A stretch of DNA of 33,084 bases from Erysipelothrix sp. (GCA_012512455.1 JAAZEF010000094.1:1-33084), one strand, 5' to 3'; counted from the first letter of the stretch, positions 8,771-17,353 are shown. Notes: generated by a model from the sequence alone, not told the origin. A program made the numbers and translations.

Positions 8771-9781
8771 AGATGTACATTGCCATTCTCGAATTGAGAG
8801 TGGCATTTTTTCATGTCTGATACCACAGCTCGAACAAATTTGGGATGAAGGAAACCATCTATCAACATAGACAATTCTTCTTCCATACCATTTTGCTTTA
8901 TAGTTAAGTTTTTCAACAAAAAGTGTCCAAGCCACATCAGCAATGCTTCTAGATAATTGTCGATTTGAAATCATCTCTTTAATTTCTAGTTGTTCGATAC
9001 AAATTACATCGTGGTTTTTGATGATAAGTGTACTTAATTTGTCTAGAAAATATTTTCGTTGATTGAAGCTTTTTTCATAAAGTCTGGCTACTTTTCGTTT
9101 CTGCTTTTGATAATTGGAAGCTTGATACAAAGGTTTGTTATCTTTAATTGCTTTTTCTCTTCGCTTAGAAAGTTTTCGTAGTTCTTTATTAATTTTAGTG
9201 TCCATTTGTCTATTAAAGCGTCTATTTCCAATTTTTTGTCCTGTTGATAATATGGCGAAGTTTTCAAGTCCTAAATCTATACCAACAACCTTGTTTGTCT
9301 TCTTCATTGGTTCTATATTTTCTTTTACAAGAAGAGAAAGGAAATAATTACCAGATGCTTTTTTAGAGAAAGTTAAAGAAAGAATGAGACCTTTAGGATT
9401 GATGTGAACTTTGGCTTTTAATGGTTTGTCAAAGAGTGATATATCTATTTGATATTTGTTAAGTAATTTAATAGATTCTCTGTTCTTAATTCGAAAGCTT
9501 TGTTTACTATAAGACTTACTTTTGAATTTTATTTCATTGATATTCTTAGACTTAATCGCACGATACAGGTTTGCTTGAGCATATTCTAAAGACGTGATAT
9601 CGACTTCTTTAAGATATGGATATTCTTCAATTAATGATTGAAGATTTTGTGCTTTCTTTGTTTTTCTTTGATCTAAGGTGAGATTAAATACTTTACGAGA
9701 GCAACCAAAAGATTGTGCCAAAATTTGTTTTTGTTGGTCTGTTGGATAGATACGAAATTTATAACCTTTATATTGTTCCAT
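8663..9781 (-). CDS. tnpB: TnpB, RNA-guided nuclease of an IS200/IS605 element
   Basis: 372 aa, full length for TnpB. The N-terminal helix-turn-helix-like region (KGYKFRIYPTDQQKQILAQS) is followed by a RuvC-like nuclease with all three acidic residues: GIDLG (Asp169), CIEQLE (Glu263) and HDRDINASRN (Asp345). A zinc ribbon CSSC (316-319) and CTSC (335-338) sits between the last two. No frameshift or stop interrupts it, so it looks active. TnpB uses an RNA from its own 3' end to cut the empty donor site and helps retain the element. The start ATGGAACAATATAAAGG has only a poor ribosome binding site (ATAAGGT next to the ATG), which may mean low expression. Confidence 0.93.
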   Translation of the reverse strand: MEQYKGYKFRIYPTDQQKQILAQSFGCSRKVFNLTLDQRKTKKAQNLQSLIEEYPYLKEVDITSLEYAQANLYRAIKSKNINEIKFKSKSYSKQSFRIKNRESIKLLNKYQIDISLFDKPLKAKVHINPKGLILSLTFSKKASGNYFLSLLVKENIEPMKKTNKVVGIDLGLENFAILSTGQKIGNRRFNRQMDTKINKELRKLSKRREKAIKDNKPLYQASNYQKQKRKVARLYEKSFNQRKYFLDKLSTLIIKNHDVICIEQLEIKEMISNRQLSRSIADVAWTLFVEKLNYKAKWYGRRIVYVDRWFPSSQICSSCGIRHEKMPLSIREWQCTSCHKIHDRDINASRNILFQGLKQANIKTVDRAGLAW

Positions 9782-9814
9782 ACCTTATAATAGTCAGGTT
9801 TGTAAATGATTCCT

Positions 9815-9843
9815 AAAAAAGGAAAAAGGCACCTTGCGGTGCC
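9815..9843 (-). terminator. Rho-independent terminator of the msmK operon
   Basis: On the minus strand GGCACC-GCAA-GGTGCC followed by TTTTTCCTTTTTT: a strong 6-bp GC stem, GNRA-like tetraloop and T tract, 35 bp beyond the msmK stop. It also separates tnpB from msmK transcription. Confidence 0.88.
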
Positions 9844-9877
9844 CGGGCGATTTCCTCAGAACTATCGAATACACGGA

Positions 9878-10969
9878 TTATTTAATTTTGACTTCTGTCT
9901 CTGCATCAAAGAAGTGAAGTTTTGAAACGTCCATAGCTAATTTTAGAACTTCTTCAGGATGTACATCAACACGAGCTGCGACTTTAGCAAGAAGTTTTTG
10001 TCCTGCGAAAGTACCATGAAGGATAAATTCATGACCTAACAATTCACTAACATCTACCTTGAAATCAAAAGGAGTATCAGGGAATGCATCAGCAACAATG
10101 CCTTCATAATGGATGTCTTCAGGACGTATACCCATTATAACATCTTTGCCGTCGTAAGGTTTTAGAGCATCTTGGTACATGCCAGGAATAGAAATTTCTT
10201 TTTCACCAAATTTAATCTTACCAGCTTCAACTTTACAGTTGATAAAGTTCATTGCAGGAGATCCGATGAAATTAGCTACGAATAAATTAGATGGGTTGTT
10301 GTAAATCTCGCGAGGAGATCCGACTTGTTGAATATAACCATCTTTCATAACGACGATACGTGAAGCCATTGTCATCGCTTCAGTTTGGTCGTGTGTTACA
10401 TAGATCGTTGTTGAATCGAGTGATTTGTGTAACTTAATAATCTCAGAACGCATTGCTACTCTTAGTTTAGCGTCTAGGTTTGATAAAGGTTCGTCCATAA
10501 GGAATACTTGAGCATTTCTTACAATAGCTCTACCTAAAGCGACTCTTTGTCTTTGTCCACCTGATAAAGCAGCGGGTTTTCTTTTAAGATATGGTTCAAT
10601 CTCAAGAATTCTTGCTGCATCGGCGACCCTACGTTCAATTTCATCTTTGGGTACTTTTCTAATTTTGAGACCAAATGCCATGTTATCATACACAGTCATA
10701 TGGGGATAAAGTGCATAGGATTGGAAAACCATCGCGATATCTCTATCCTTAGGAGGGACATCGTTAACAACTTTGTCGTTAATTTTGATGACTCCTGATG
10801 TTATATCTTCAAGGCCGGCTACCATACGTAGCGTGGTTGATTTACCACATCCTGATGGACCTACAAATACAATAAACTCTTTGTCTTCAATTTCCAAGTT
10901 GAAATCAAATACAGCTTGTACGTTATTGTCATAAATTTTATTCACATTTTCAAATGATAATGTTGCCAT
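9878..10969 (-). CDS. msmK: ABC transporter ATP-binding protein, MsmK/MsmX/UgpC (MalK-like) type
   Basis: 363 aa, full length. The ATPase domain carries Walker A GPSGCGKST (37-45), the Q-loop in VFQSYALYPHM (about 81-91), signature LSGGQRQR (about 134-141), Walker B VFLMDEP and the H-loop in YVTHDQTEAM. The C-terminal ~120 residues form the OB/TOBE regulatory domain of the MalK subfamily. Such ATPases energise several CUT1 oligosaccharide importers at once and are often encoded away from their permeases, as here. Ribosome binding site GAGGTGAT. It is last in the operon with alpha-glucosidase and PucR-type regulator, supporting maltodextrin or related uptake. Codon and base composition are less skewed than neighbours, fitting high expression. 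Confidence 0.93.
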   Translation of the reverse strand: MATLSFENVNKIYDNNVQAVFDFNLEIEDKEFIVFVGPSGCGKSTTLRMVAGLEDITSGVIKINDKVVNDVPPKDRDIAMVFQSYALYPHMTVYDNMAFGLKIRKVPKDEIERRVADAARILEIEPYLKRKPAALSGGQRQRVALGRAIVRNAQVFLMDEPLSNLDAKLRVAMRSEIIKLHKSLDSTTIYVTHDQTEAMTMASRIVVMKDGYIQQVGSPREIYNNPSNLFVANFIGSPAMNFINCKVEAGKIKFGEKEISIPGMYQDALKPYDGKDVIMGIRPEDIHYEGIVADAFPDTPFDFKVDVSELLGHEFILHGTFAGQKLLAKVAARVDVHPEEVLKLAMDVSKLHFFDAETEVKIK

Positions 10970-10996
10970 ATAATCACCTCACATTGTAATTATAAA

Positions 10997-11578
10997 CTAT
11001 TTATAATAAGTGTCTTGTGCGTCGTGCACATTGTTGATATAAATATCGATGAGTCTTAATAACATTCTTAGATTGTTGTCTTTTAAGTCAAGTTGTGTGA
11101 GTTTTTCGAATTGGTGAAGTCGATTGGTGACTGTGTTGCGGTGGACGTATAGATTGTTGGCCGTTAGGATGATGTTGTCGGTTTTTGAGTATTCTTTTAC
11201 TAATTCTAGATGGTCTTTTGGTAGATTGATGTAGAAGTTAACGAACTCATTAAGAATTGCCTTGTTTTGTTGATTCATTGCGATGATGAAAAGCTCTAGA
11301 ATATGGTGAAAAGAACCAGGATATTGTTGGTTTTGAAAGTGTAGTACAGCATGTGATAGTTTGGGATAATTAATACTATGTAACATTGTTAAAGTAAATG
11401 TTCCTTCTGTTTGAAGGTGTTGACATAGCAATTCCAAAGATTGGATATCTTCAGTAGACGAGTATATGGTACCTGAGAATTCGTCGTCAAATGTGATGGT
11501 GCTGTTGATGGTGATACTTTGGATCATCTCTTCAATCACTGGTTGTTGATGTGGTTTTGAGCAAATGAAATAAATCAT
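10997..11578 (-). CDS. PucR/CdaR-type transcriptional regulator, short form
   Basis: 193 aa. The C-terminal 60 residues contain the PucR-type helix-turn-helix: NIILTANNLYVHRNTVTNRL followed by HQFEKLTQLDLKDNNLRMLL, where the VHRNTVTNRL recognition helix is characteristic. The N-terminal ~120 residues are unassigned and much shorter than the sensory halves of most family members. Its start overlaps the alpha-glucosidase stop as ATGA, so both are made together, and msmK follows 27 bp later. It probably controls this sugar-utilisation operon or the glycogen genes; the target and effector are not visible. Confidence 0.75.
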   Translation of the reverse strand: MIYFICSKPHQQPVIEEMIQSITINSTITFDDEFSGTIYSSTEDIQSLELLCQHLQTEGTFTLTMLHSINYPKLSHAVLHFQNQQYPGSFHHILELFIIAMNQQNKAILNEFVNFYINLPKDHLELVKEYSKTDNIILTANNLYVHRNTVTNRLHQFEKLTQLDLKDNNLRMLLRLIDIYINNVHDAQDTYYK

Positions 11579-13239
11579 GATTCTTTAAGAAGTATTGCTT
11601 CGTATGGACGTAGTTTAGCGTTGGCTAAATTATCGTAGTTGTGAAAGGTTACTTCTTGATATTTGGGGAGTTGGTAAGGGACTTCATAGTCTCTAAAGTT
11701 GGCGATTAGAATATATTTTTCTTGGTTAAATTGTCTTTTGAAAATAAAGAGATCTGGATGTTTGGCGTCGATTAGTTCGAAAGTTCCGTAGGCAAAAAGT
11801 TGAATATTATCTTTTCTTATTTTAGCCATTGTTCTGTAGGTATTTAAGATTGATTTTTCTTTATTTTCTTGGTCTTGGACATTGATAGTTGTGTAGTTAC
11901 TGACGAGTTTCAGATAAGGTGTTGTGGTGCTGAAGCCCGCATGTTGATTGGCGTTCCATTGCATAGGTGTGTGACCGTTGTCTCTTCCTGTATAGCGCAT
12001 ATGATTCATCATCTGTTCTATGGTGAGACGGTGGGCGTTATTTTTAAAATAGTTGCGTGTATTGACGTCTTTGAAATCTTTCGGGTTGGTATAGTCTACG
12101 TTAGTCATCCCTATTTCTTCTCCGTTGTAAATAAAAGGCGTTCCGGGTAGACTTAAAAGCACCATGCCTAGCATTGAACCGGATTCTCTGTGGTAGTCTA
12201 GGCTACCGTATTGACTTAAGACACGTGGATGATCGTGATTGAGCCAGTACATTGGCGGATGAATGTTATGTTTTTGACTGTTTTGTATCCAATAGTCTAA
12301 GTCTTCTTTAAGAGCAATGACGTTGGTGTTGAATTTTTCTGGTGTTAAGACTTCATAACCATAAGGCATATTATGCCAGGTATGGTCGAAGTTAAAGACC
12401 ATATCGATAGATGGGTTTTGTGGATTTGTGTATTTATAACCTTCGGGGAATTTGGCCCCTCCTCCGACTTCTCCTATCGTGACGATATCATAATGTGAAA
12501 AGACTTTTTGATGGAGTTCTTGTAAATAATCAAAAAGTTGGGGACGGTTGGAAAATTTGGACCAATCGTAAGCAATTCCTCTTTCATCACTTTCTAAGGT
12601 GCTGTCTGTGAGGGTCATGTCTTTGCCGAGATGGGCAATGGCGTCCATCCTGAAGCCATCGATCCCTAAGTCTAGCCAAAAGCGAATGATATCGGCCATT
12701 TCTTGACGTAGGGTTGGATTGGACCAATTGAGATCAGGCATTTTATCTGAGAATATTTTTAAATAATATTCATCAGTTAGTTTGTCGTATTTCCAAGCAG
12801 ATTCACCGAAAAAACTTCCCCAATTATTGGGAGGTTGGTTGTCTTTACCTTGAGCCCAAATATAGTAGTCTCTTTTTTCGTTATTTTTACTGCTTCGTGA
12901 TTCGATAAACCATGGATGTTCGTCACTGCTTTGATTAAGCACACAGTCCAAAATAATACGGATACCTTTAGCGTGGGCTTTTTCGATAAGTTCTTTAACT
13001 TCTTCTAGAGTACCTAATTGTGGGTCGACTCCTTTGAAGTCTGAGATGTCATAGCCGTTGTCATCAAGTGGGGATGGATAAAAAGGGCTTATCCAGACAA
13101 GATTAACGTTGAGAGATTCAATATAATCTAACTTATCAATAATGCCTCTGATGTCGCCGATTCCGTCATGGTTTGTGTCTAGGTAGGAACGAGGATAGAT
13201 TTGATAGCCAATTGCCTCTTTCCACCATTTTCTAATCAT
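11575..13239 (-). CDS. GH13 alpha-glucosidase (maltase-like, oligo-1,6-glucosidase family)
   Basis: About 554 aa, usual for this family; cytoplasmic, no signal. Order: EAIGYQIYPRSYLDTNHDGIG at the N-terminus, calcium-loop-like DTNHDGIGD, region I DCVLNQSSDEH (about 99-109), MPDLNW (168-173), region II GFRMDAIAHLGK (nucleophile Asp200), region III IGEVGG (acid Glu258), region IV YWLNHDHPR (Asp337). The residue after the nucleophile is Ala, which in this family goes with alpha-1,4 rather than alpha-1,6 preference (Val). Region I has NQ where NH is usual, and region IV has DHP where DQP is usual, an odd reciprocal change. ATG at 13242 is an alternative start, but GGAG spacing favours 13239. Splits maltose/maltodextrin ends to glucose; partner of msmK. 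Confidence 0.9.
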   Translation of the reverse strand: MIRKWWKEAIGYQIYPRSYLDTNHDGIGDIRGIIDKLDYIESLNVNLVWISPFYPSPLDDNGYDISDFKGVDPQLGTLEEVKELIEKAHAKGIRIILDCVLNQSSDEHPWFIESRSSKNNEKRDYYIWAQGKDNQPPNNWGSFFGESAWKYDKLTDEYYLKIFSDKMPDLNWSNPTLRQEMADIIRFWLDLGIDGFRMDAIAHLGKDMTLTDSTLESDERGIAYDWSKFSNRPQLFDYLQELHQKVFSHYDIVTIGEVGGGAKFPEGYKYTNPQNPSIDMVFNFDHTWHNMPYGYEVLTPEKFNTNVIALKEDLDYWIQNSQKHNIHPPMYWLNHDHPRVLSQYGSLDYHRESGSMLGMVLLSLPGTPFIYNGEEIGMTNVDYTNPKDFKDVNTRNYFKNNAHRLTIEQMMNHMRYTGRDNGHTPMQWNANQHAGFSTTTPYLKLVSNYTTINVQDQENKEKSILNTYRTMAKIRKDNIQLFAYGTFELIDAKHPDLFIFKRQFNQEKYILIANFRDYEVPYQLPKYQEVTFHNYDNLANAKLRPYEAILLKES

Positions 13240-13580
13240 CATAGAGCTCCAAATAATAACCAGTTAAGAATATAGCCGCTGAATACTGCGGTGAGTGTAA
13301 ATGGTACTGAAATCTTCATAAAGGTTTGGGTAGATACTTTATACCCTGCTTTTCTTAAGATACCGATGCCTGTGATGTTGGCAGAGGCACCGATTGGTGT
13401 TAGGTTTCCGCCTAGTGTGGCTCCTATAAGTAAACCAAAATAGAGTACTGTAGGATTGACACCCATGGAAGTTGCGACACTGCCGACAACTGGTAACATG
13501 GCTGCGATGTAGGGTCGATAATCTTGAAATAAGATAAGCCCTATGTAAGTCAAAATAAATAGAATTAAAGCTAGTTCCAT
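13239..13580 (-). pseudogene. Internally deleted SLC13/ArsB-NhaD-type permease remnant
   Basis: A 113-aa ORF that looks like the two ends of a ~400-residue ion transporter joined in frame. Residues 1-27 (MELALILFILTYIGLILFQ) are a typical first membrane helix of the family. From about 28 onward AMLPVVGSVATSMGV and GATLGGNLTPIGASANITG match the C-terminal third, where LGGN-T-IGASAN is the conserved substrate/ion signature, ending in the last helix. Roughly 270-300 middle residues are missing. It keeps an ATG and a weak purine-rich ribosome site, lies 35 bp after upp, and its stop overlaps the next gene as ATGA. It probably has no transport function; a genuine three-helix small protein is the alternative. 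Confidence 0.7.
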
Positions 13581-13615
13581 TGTTGTTTTTCTCTCTTCTC
13601 TCTTGTGTTATTTAA

Positions 13616-14236
13616 TTATTTGGTTCCGTATAGACGGTCACCAGCGTCCCCTAGACCTGGTACAATATAACCATTTTCATCTAATTTTTCGTCTAATGCT
13701 GCTAGATAGATATGGACATCAGGATGGGCATCTTCAATGACTTTGACACCTTCTGGTGCCGCGACAAGACAAACTAATTTAACTGAAGTTGCGCCTCTTG
13801 CTTTAACGATGTCGATGACAGCGGAAGCTGAGCCTCCGGTTGCGAGCATTGGGTCTAAAATCATCACGATTGAATCTTTTAGATTTGGTGGAAATTTTGC
13901 GAAGTATTCGATTGGTAACAATGTCTCTTCGTCACGGTAGACTCCGACATGCCCTACTTTAGCAGTGGGGATAAGTGAACGGATACCGTCGACCATACCG
14001 AGTCCTGCTCTTAAAATAGGTACTAACACAATATCTTTTGCGAGTTGTTGAGTTGTTGTTAATGTTAACGGTGTCTTGATTTCGACATCTTTGACTGGTA
14101 GATCACGTGTGATTTCATAGGCCATTAATCCGGCGATTTCGTCTAAACTTTGTCGAAAATCCTTTGTGCCTGTTTTTTCGTCTCTCATGTAAGAAAGTTT
14201 GTGTGTAATGAGTGGGTGATTGAGTACTGTTACCAT
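13616..14236 (-). CDS. upp: Uracil phosphoribosyltransferase (Upp)
   Basis: 206 aa, standard length. Converts uracil and PRPP to UMP in pyrimidine salvage. Family landmarks: [19 protein letters not shown] at the N-terminus, [14 protein letters not shown] (about 71-84), PRPP-binding loop [17 protein letters not shown] (about 126-142) and the C-terminal uracil-binding [18 protein letters not shown]. It starts 3 bp after glyA, in the tsaC-glyA-upp order that is common in Bacillota. No defects seen. Confidence 0.97.
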   Translation of the reverse strand: MVTVLNHPLITHKLSYMRDEKTGTKDFRQSLDEIAGLMAYEITRDLPVKDVEIKTPLTLTTTQQLAKDIVLVPILRAGLGMVDGIRSLIPTAKVGHVGVYRDEETLLPIEYFAKFPPNLKDSIVMILDPMLATGGSASAVIDIVKARGATSVKLVCLVAAPEGVKVIEDAHPDVHIYLAALDEKLDENGYIVPGLGDAGDRLYGTK

Positions 14237-14239
14237 GTC

Positions 14240-15472
14240 TTATTCTCCTTTTTTTAATATAGGAAATTGCTTCGTTAAAGCAAAGACCTCTTGTTTAATT
14301 TTAGCGATTTCTTCAGGATTGTCAACATGCGTTATGGCTTGGTTTATCCATGTGGCGAGTTGTTTAAATTCTTTTTCCTTAAAACCGCGGGTTGTCATGG
14401 CGGGTGTTCCTAAACGGATGCCTGATGACACCATAGGTTTTAGGGTATCGAAAGGGAGTGTGTTTTTATTGACGGTGATTCCACATTGAGCTAAGAGTTC
14501 TTCACATTGTTTACCGGTGATGTTTTTTGAATTGTATACATCTACTAAGACCATGTGGTTGTCGGTGGTTTGACTGATTATCTTAAAGCCTAATTCACTT
14601 AAGCTGGTGGCTAGTGTTTTGGCGTTTTTGATGACTTGTTGTTGATAACTTATAAATTCAGGCTGTAGTGCTTCATGAAAGCAGATGGCTTTGGCGGCGA
14701 TAATGTGTTCTAAAGGACCACCTTGAGTTCCTGGAAAGACACTGCGGTCGATGGCTTTAGCAAATTTTTCTTTACATAAAATAATTCCACCGCGAGGTCC
14801 TCTGAGTGTTTTGTGGGTTGTTGATGTCACAAAATCAGCATAAGGGACTGGGTTGGGATGGAGTTTGGCGGCAACGAGACCGGCAATATGGGCCATGTCG
14901 ACCATGAAATAGGCTCCTACTTCGTCCGCAATTTCTTTGAAGGTTTTGAAGTCGATGGTGCGGCTGTAGGCACTTGCACCGGCTACGATTAATTTTGGTT
15001 TGATGGCGTGTGCTTTTTGTCTGACGTCTTCCATATCAATTAATTGTGTGTCTTTATTTACACCGTAACTTTCGAAGTGATAAAGATTTCCTGAGAAATT
15101 TAGGTGATGGCCGTGAGTTAAGTGGCCTCCGGCAGTGAGTGACATGCCTAAAACAGTATCTCCTGGTTTTAATACAGACATATAGACTGCCATATTGGCT
15201 TGAGATCCACTGTGAGGTTGGACATTGGCGTGTTGTGCTCCGAATAATTCTTTGAGACGTGATATGGCTAGACTTTCGATTTGGTCAATGATTTCACAGC
15301 CTCCGTAATATCTTTGACCAGGGTATCCTTCCGCATATTTGTTGGTTAAAATAGATCCTTGTGCTAATAGCACTTCTTTGGATACATAGTTTTCTGAGGC
15401 AATGGCCTCGATATGTTGTGATTGACGTTCGTATTCTTGGTCAATTAGGTTAAAAATTATTTGATCTTTCAT
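14240..15472 (-). CDS. glyA: Serine hydroxymethyltransferase (GlyA)
   Basis: 410 aa, full length. PLP enzyme interconverting serine plus tetrahydrofolate with glycine plus 5,10-methylene-tetrahydrofolate, the main one-carbon source. Seen: [27 protein letters not shown], the HxGSQAN phosphate-binding loop ([13 protein letters not shown]), and the PLP-lysine motif [14 protein letters not shown]. Ribosome site AAAAGGAGATCC lies just before the ATG; the gene is 14 bp after tsaC and 3 bp before upp. Serine supply from this enzyme is relevant to the D-serine pathway proposed in the 18-23 kb operon, though nothing links them directly. Confidence 0.97.
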   Translation of the reverse strand: MKDQIIFNLIDQEYERQSQHIEAIASENYVSKEVLLAQGSILTNKYAEGYPGQRYYGGCEIIDQIESLAISRLKELFGAQHANVQPHSGSQANMAVYMSVLKPGDTVLGMSLTAGGHLTHGHHLNFSGNLYHFESYGVNKDTQLIDMEDVRQKAHAIKPKLIVAGASAYSRTIDFKTFKEIADEVGAYFMVDMAHIAGLVAAKLHPNPVPYADFVTSTTHKTLRGPRGGIILCKEKFAKAIDRSVFPGTQGGPLEHIIAAKAICFHEALQPEFISYQQQVIKNAKTLATSLSELGFKIISQTTDNHMVLVDVYNSKNITGKQCEELLAQCGITVNKNTLPFDTLKPMVSSGIRLGTPAMTTRGFKEKEFKQLATWINQAITHVDNPEEIAKIKQEVFALTKQFPILKKGE

Positions 15473-15486
15473 AAATGGATCTCCTT

Positions 15487-16083
15487 TTATTTTATATCTG
15501 ATAGTTTAATAGGACCTTGACGAAGGATAGTTAGCTCTTCTGAGGTGGCGTCGATAATAGTGGAAGCGATTTGATTGTCGGAGTGTCCTTCTACAATCGC
15601 ATCGATTCTTGAATTTAATTGTTGATAGACTTCTTTAGATGATGAAGTAGATGGTAATGTACTGAGATTGGCGGAGGGTAAATAAATTCCGACTGGTAAG
15701 TATTGAAGTACTTCCAATATCAGTGGATGGTTGGGTATACGGATGGCGAGTGTAGATAAGTTGGATTCATTGACAATAAGATCGTTGTCTTTCTTATTGA
15801 AAATAAATGTGATGGGTCCGGGTAGATTATTTTCTATGAGCTTTCTGTCTCTGGGTGAAAGCTGACAAACTGCTTCTATTTTTTCTATGGAGTTGACGAC
15901 ATAGGCGAAGGCTTTTTCGTCTGGACGTTTTTTGGCGATTCTTAACTGATTGATGGCTTGTGGGTTGTTGGCTATGCATCCTAAACCATAGACAGTGTCA
16001 GTTGGTAGAGCGACCAGTTGTCCTTTTTGTAGCAATTTAGCGATGAATTGTGTTTCTTTTGGTGAGATTAATAGTGTTTCCAT
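15487..16083 (-). CDS. tsaC: Threonylcarbamoyl-AMP synthase (TsaC/Sua5-type YrdC domain)
   Basis: 198 aa, YrdC domain only, without the C-terminal Sua5 domain. It makes threonylcarbamoyl-AMP from threonine, bicarbonate and ATP for t6A37 of ANN-decoding tRNAs. Seen: [16 protein letters not shown] at the N-terminus, the [11 protein letters not shown] stretch aligned with the KxR...K nucleotide site, [20 protein letters not shown] and the [13 protein letters not shown] loop (usual form SAN-SG). It heads the tsaC-glyA-upp series. A terminator ends only 11 bp upstream of its ATG, leaving no space for a promoter of its own between them. Confidence 0.92.
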   Translation of the reverse strand: METLLISPKETQFIAKLLQKGQLVALPTDTVYGLGCIANNPQAINQLRIAKKRPDEKAFAYVVNSIEKIEAVCQLSPRDRKLIENNLPGPITFIFNKKDNDLIVNESNLSTLAIRIPNHPLILEVLQYLPVGIYLPSANLSTLPSTSSSKEVYQQLNSRIDAIVEGHSDNQIASTIIDATSEELTILRQGPIKLSDIK

Positions 16084-16094
16084 AGTGACCTTTC

Positions 16095-16119
16095 AAAAAA
16101 CAGGATGTGAAATCCTGTT
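16095..16119 (-). terminator. Rho-independent terminator/attenuator between the ceramidase-fold gene and tsaC
   Basis: On the minus strand AACAGGAT-TTCAC-ATCCTGTT then TTTT-G: an 8-bp perfect stem beginning at the stop codon of the upstream gene, with the T run ending about 11 bp before the tsaC ATG. Confidence 0.75.
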
Positions 16120-17248
16120 AAATATTTTGTTGAATGTGAGCGATGAGTTTCTCTGCTTCCCCTTTTTGAAAAGGAGACATGAGGGCTTCATAGCGATTTA
16201 ATTCAAAACTTTCTGTGGATGTCATAATTAAATCATAGCCATTGGTATAACAAATACATTCAACTTGTTTTTCTTCCTTGAGATTTTTCATCACATCGCT
16301 GGTCATTTCGACAGGTAGTGTGATAAGTACAGTATCGTTAAGGTGAATGATTTGATAGGAAATGGTCATCGTTTCTTTAATGTTAGTATATGAATCAACT
16401 TGTTTTCTTTTTAAGTCGATTTGATATTTTCTGACTTCAAATTTATTAAGTTCACCGATGTAATCTGGATGTTTTAATAGGATGTTCATTTCATAGGCTA
16501 TTTGTCTGCCAAATTCGTCTAATTGTTCGTAAGTATCACTTTTCGTGAATGTTTTAGTATTAATATTACCGGCATTTCCGTTTAGAAACATAACCATTTC
16601 ATGAGTTCGATTATGGGTTAAAACGGCACCTGGAAAATCTGCACTTAATTTATTGTTCATTTTACCTAAGACTGAGGCTTGGCAAGCAAAGTGATAGAGT
16701 AACAATAATTTTGAATTGTCTAAGAGAAAGCGGACCATAAAAATATGAGGGTCAGTAGCGCTTGTTTTATCTTCACGGATACTTCCAATGTTGTTGAAAG
16801 TTGTTTGGATGACTTCCATTCTGAAATGGTGCCACTGAGCCATGCTTTCTTTGATGGCTTCGACTGTTATTTGTGCTATTTGATTAATTAATGGTAATTG
16901 AGGAGTGCCAAAAAAACCACTCATATCTTTAAGTGGACCGATCATAGTGTTGACGACACCTGCTGGCCCTGAATGGGTGTGGGTGGCACTTAGAACGAAA
17001 TGATTAATATTAATTCTTTCTTCTTGACACAGTTTTTTAATTCGGTCGATTAATAAGTGATCAACTCCGATAAGGTCATAGCTAATAAGTGCTGTTATTT
17101 CATCTTTTTGGTTATCTTTAATAAGAATACATCTTAAAAATAGTGGGTCATGAATAGCGATTGCTTCACGGGTTGGTTGATAACCCGCCATCGTTATTGG
17201 TACCTGTGGTGTTATTTCTTTTTGTGAATATCCTAATACAAATCCCAC
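16118..17248 (-). CDS. Neutral-ceramidase-fold protein of unknown substrate
   Basis: 376 aa. The track's ATG (17290) is not the start: an AAGGAGG site 7 nt before a GTG at 17248 gives MGFVLGYSQKEITPQVPITM. This N-terminus, ATHTHSGP (88-95, zinc-ligand region), HFACQASVLG (about 190) and LNGNAGNIN (about 233) follow the neutral/alkaline ceramidase N-terminal domain pattern. The usual GDVSPN stretch with the catalytic Ser appears as GNAGNIN, so ceramide hydrolysis is doubtful; bacterial relatives without that Ser are common and uncharacterised. No signal peptide is visible, so it is cytoplasmic, and the C-terminal immunoglobulin-like domain of true ceramidases is absent. It stands alone upstream of tsaC. 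Confidence 0.75.
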   Translation of the reverse strand: MGFVLGYSQKEITPQVPITMAGYQPTREAIAIHDPLFLRCILIKDNQKDEITALISYDLIGVDHLLIDRIKKLCQEERININHFVLSATHTHSGPAGVVNTMIGPLKDMSGFFGTPQLPLINQIAQITVEAIKESMAQWHHFRMEVIQTTFNNIGSIREDKTSATDPHIFMVRFLLDNSKLLLLYHFACQASVLGKMNNKLSADFPGAVLTHNRTHEMVMFLNGNAGNINTKTFTKSDTYEQLDEFGRQIAYEMNILLKHPDYIGELNKFEVRKYQIDLKRKQVDSYTNIKETMTISYQIIHLNDTVLITLPVEMTSDVMKNLKEEKQVECICYTNGYDLIMTSTESFELNRYEALMSPFQKGEAEKLIAHIQQNI

Positions 17249-17353
17249 AGCAAAACCTCCTTGTTCAATGTTATTACAGTTTCCTATCACTTATTATGAC
17301 ATATATTCAATCTTTTTTTAAGTAGCTTTGTGTATTGATGGTATTCTTTGCAT

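Larger units (their letters stand above)
8636..9812 (-). mobile_element. IS200/IS605-type element carrying tnpB only
   Basis: A tnpB gene with a perfect 6-bp hairpin (TAGGCA-TCAT-TGCCTA) just beyond its 3' end, as at the subterminal ends of IS200/IS605 elements. No tnpA is adjacent on either side, so it could move only with a TnpA supplied in trans. The element lies between the stop of the GH13 gene and the terminator of the msmK operon; the exact ends are not determined. A TTAC at the 5' side (minus-strand ATTTACAAACC) would suit an IS608-like target site, but this is speculative. Confidence 0.6.

Noticed and set aside
8671-8943. 90-aa ORF on the minus strand
   Set aside because: Out-of-frame shadow inside tnpB; no ribosome site and its residues only echo the real frame.
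8633-9877. tnpA transposase beside tnpB
   Set aside because: Flanks on both sides were read; only the hairpin, terminator and neighbouring genes are present.
11869-12150. 93-aa plus-strand ORF
   Set aside because: Antisense to the alpha-glucosidase coding region with no ribosome site or recognisable domain.
14220-14489. 89-aa plus-strand ORF over glyA
   Set aside because: Antisense shadow of glyA; no promoter or ribosome site.
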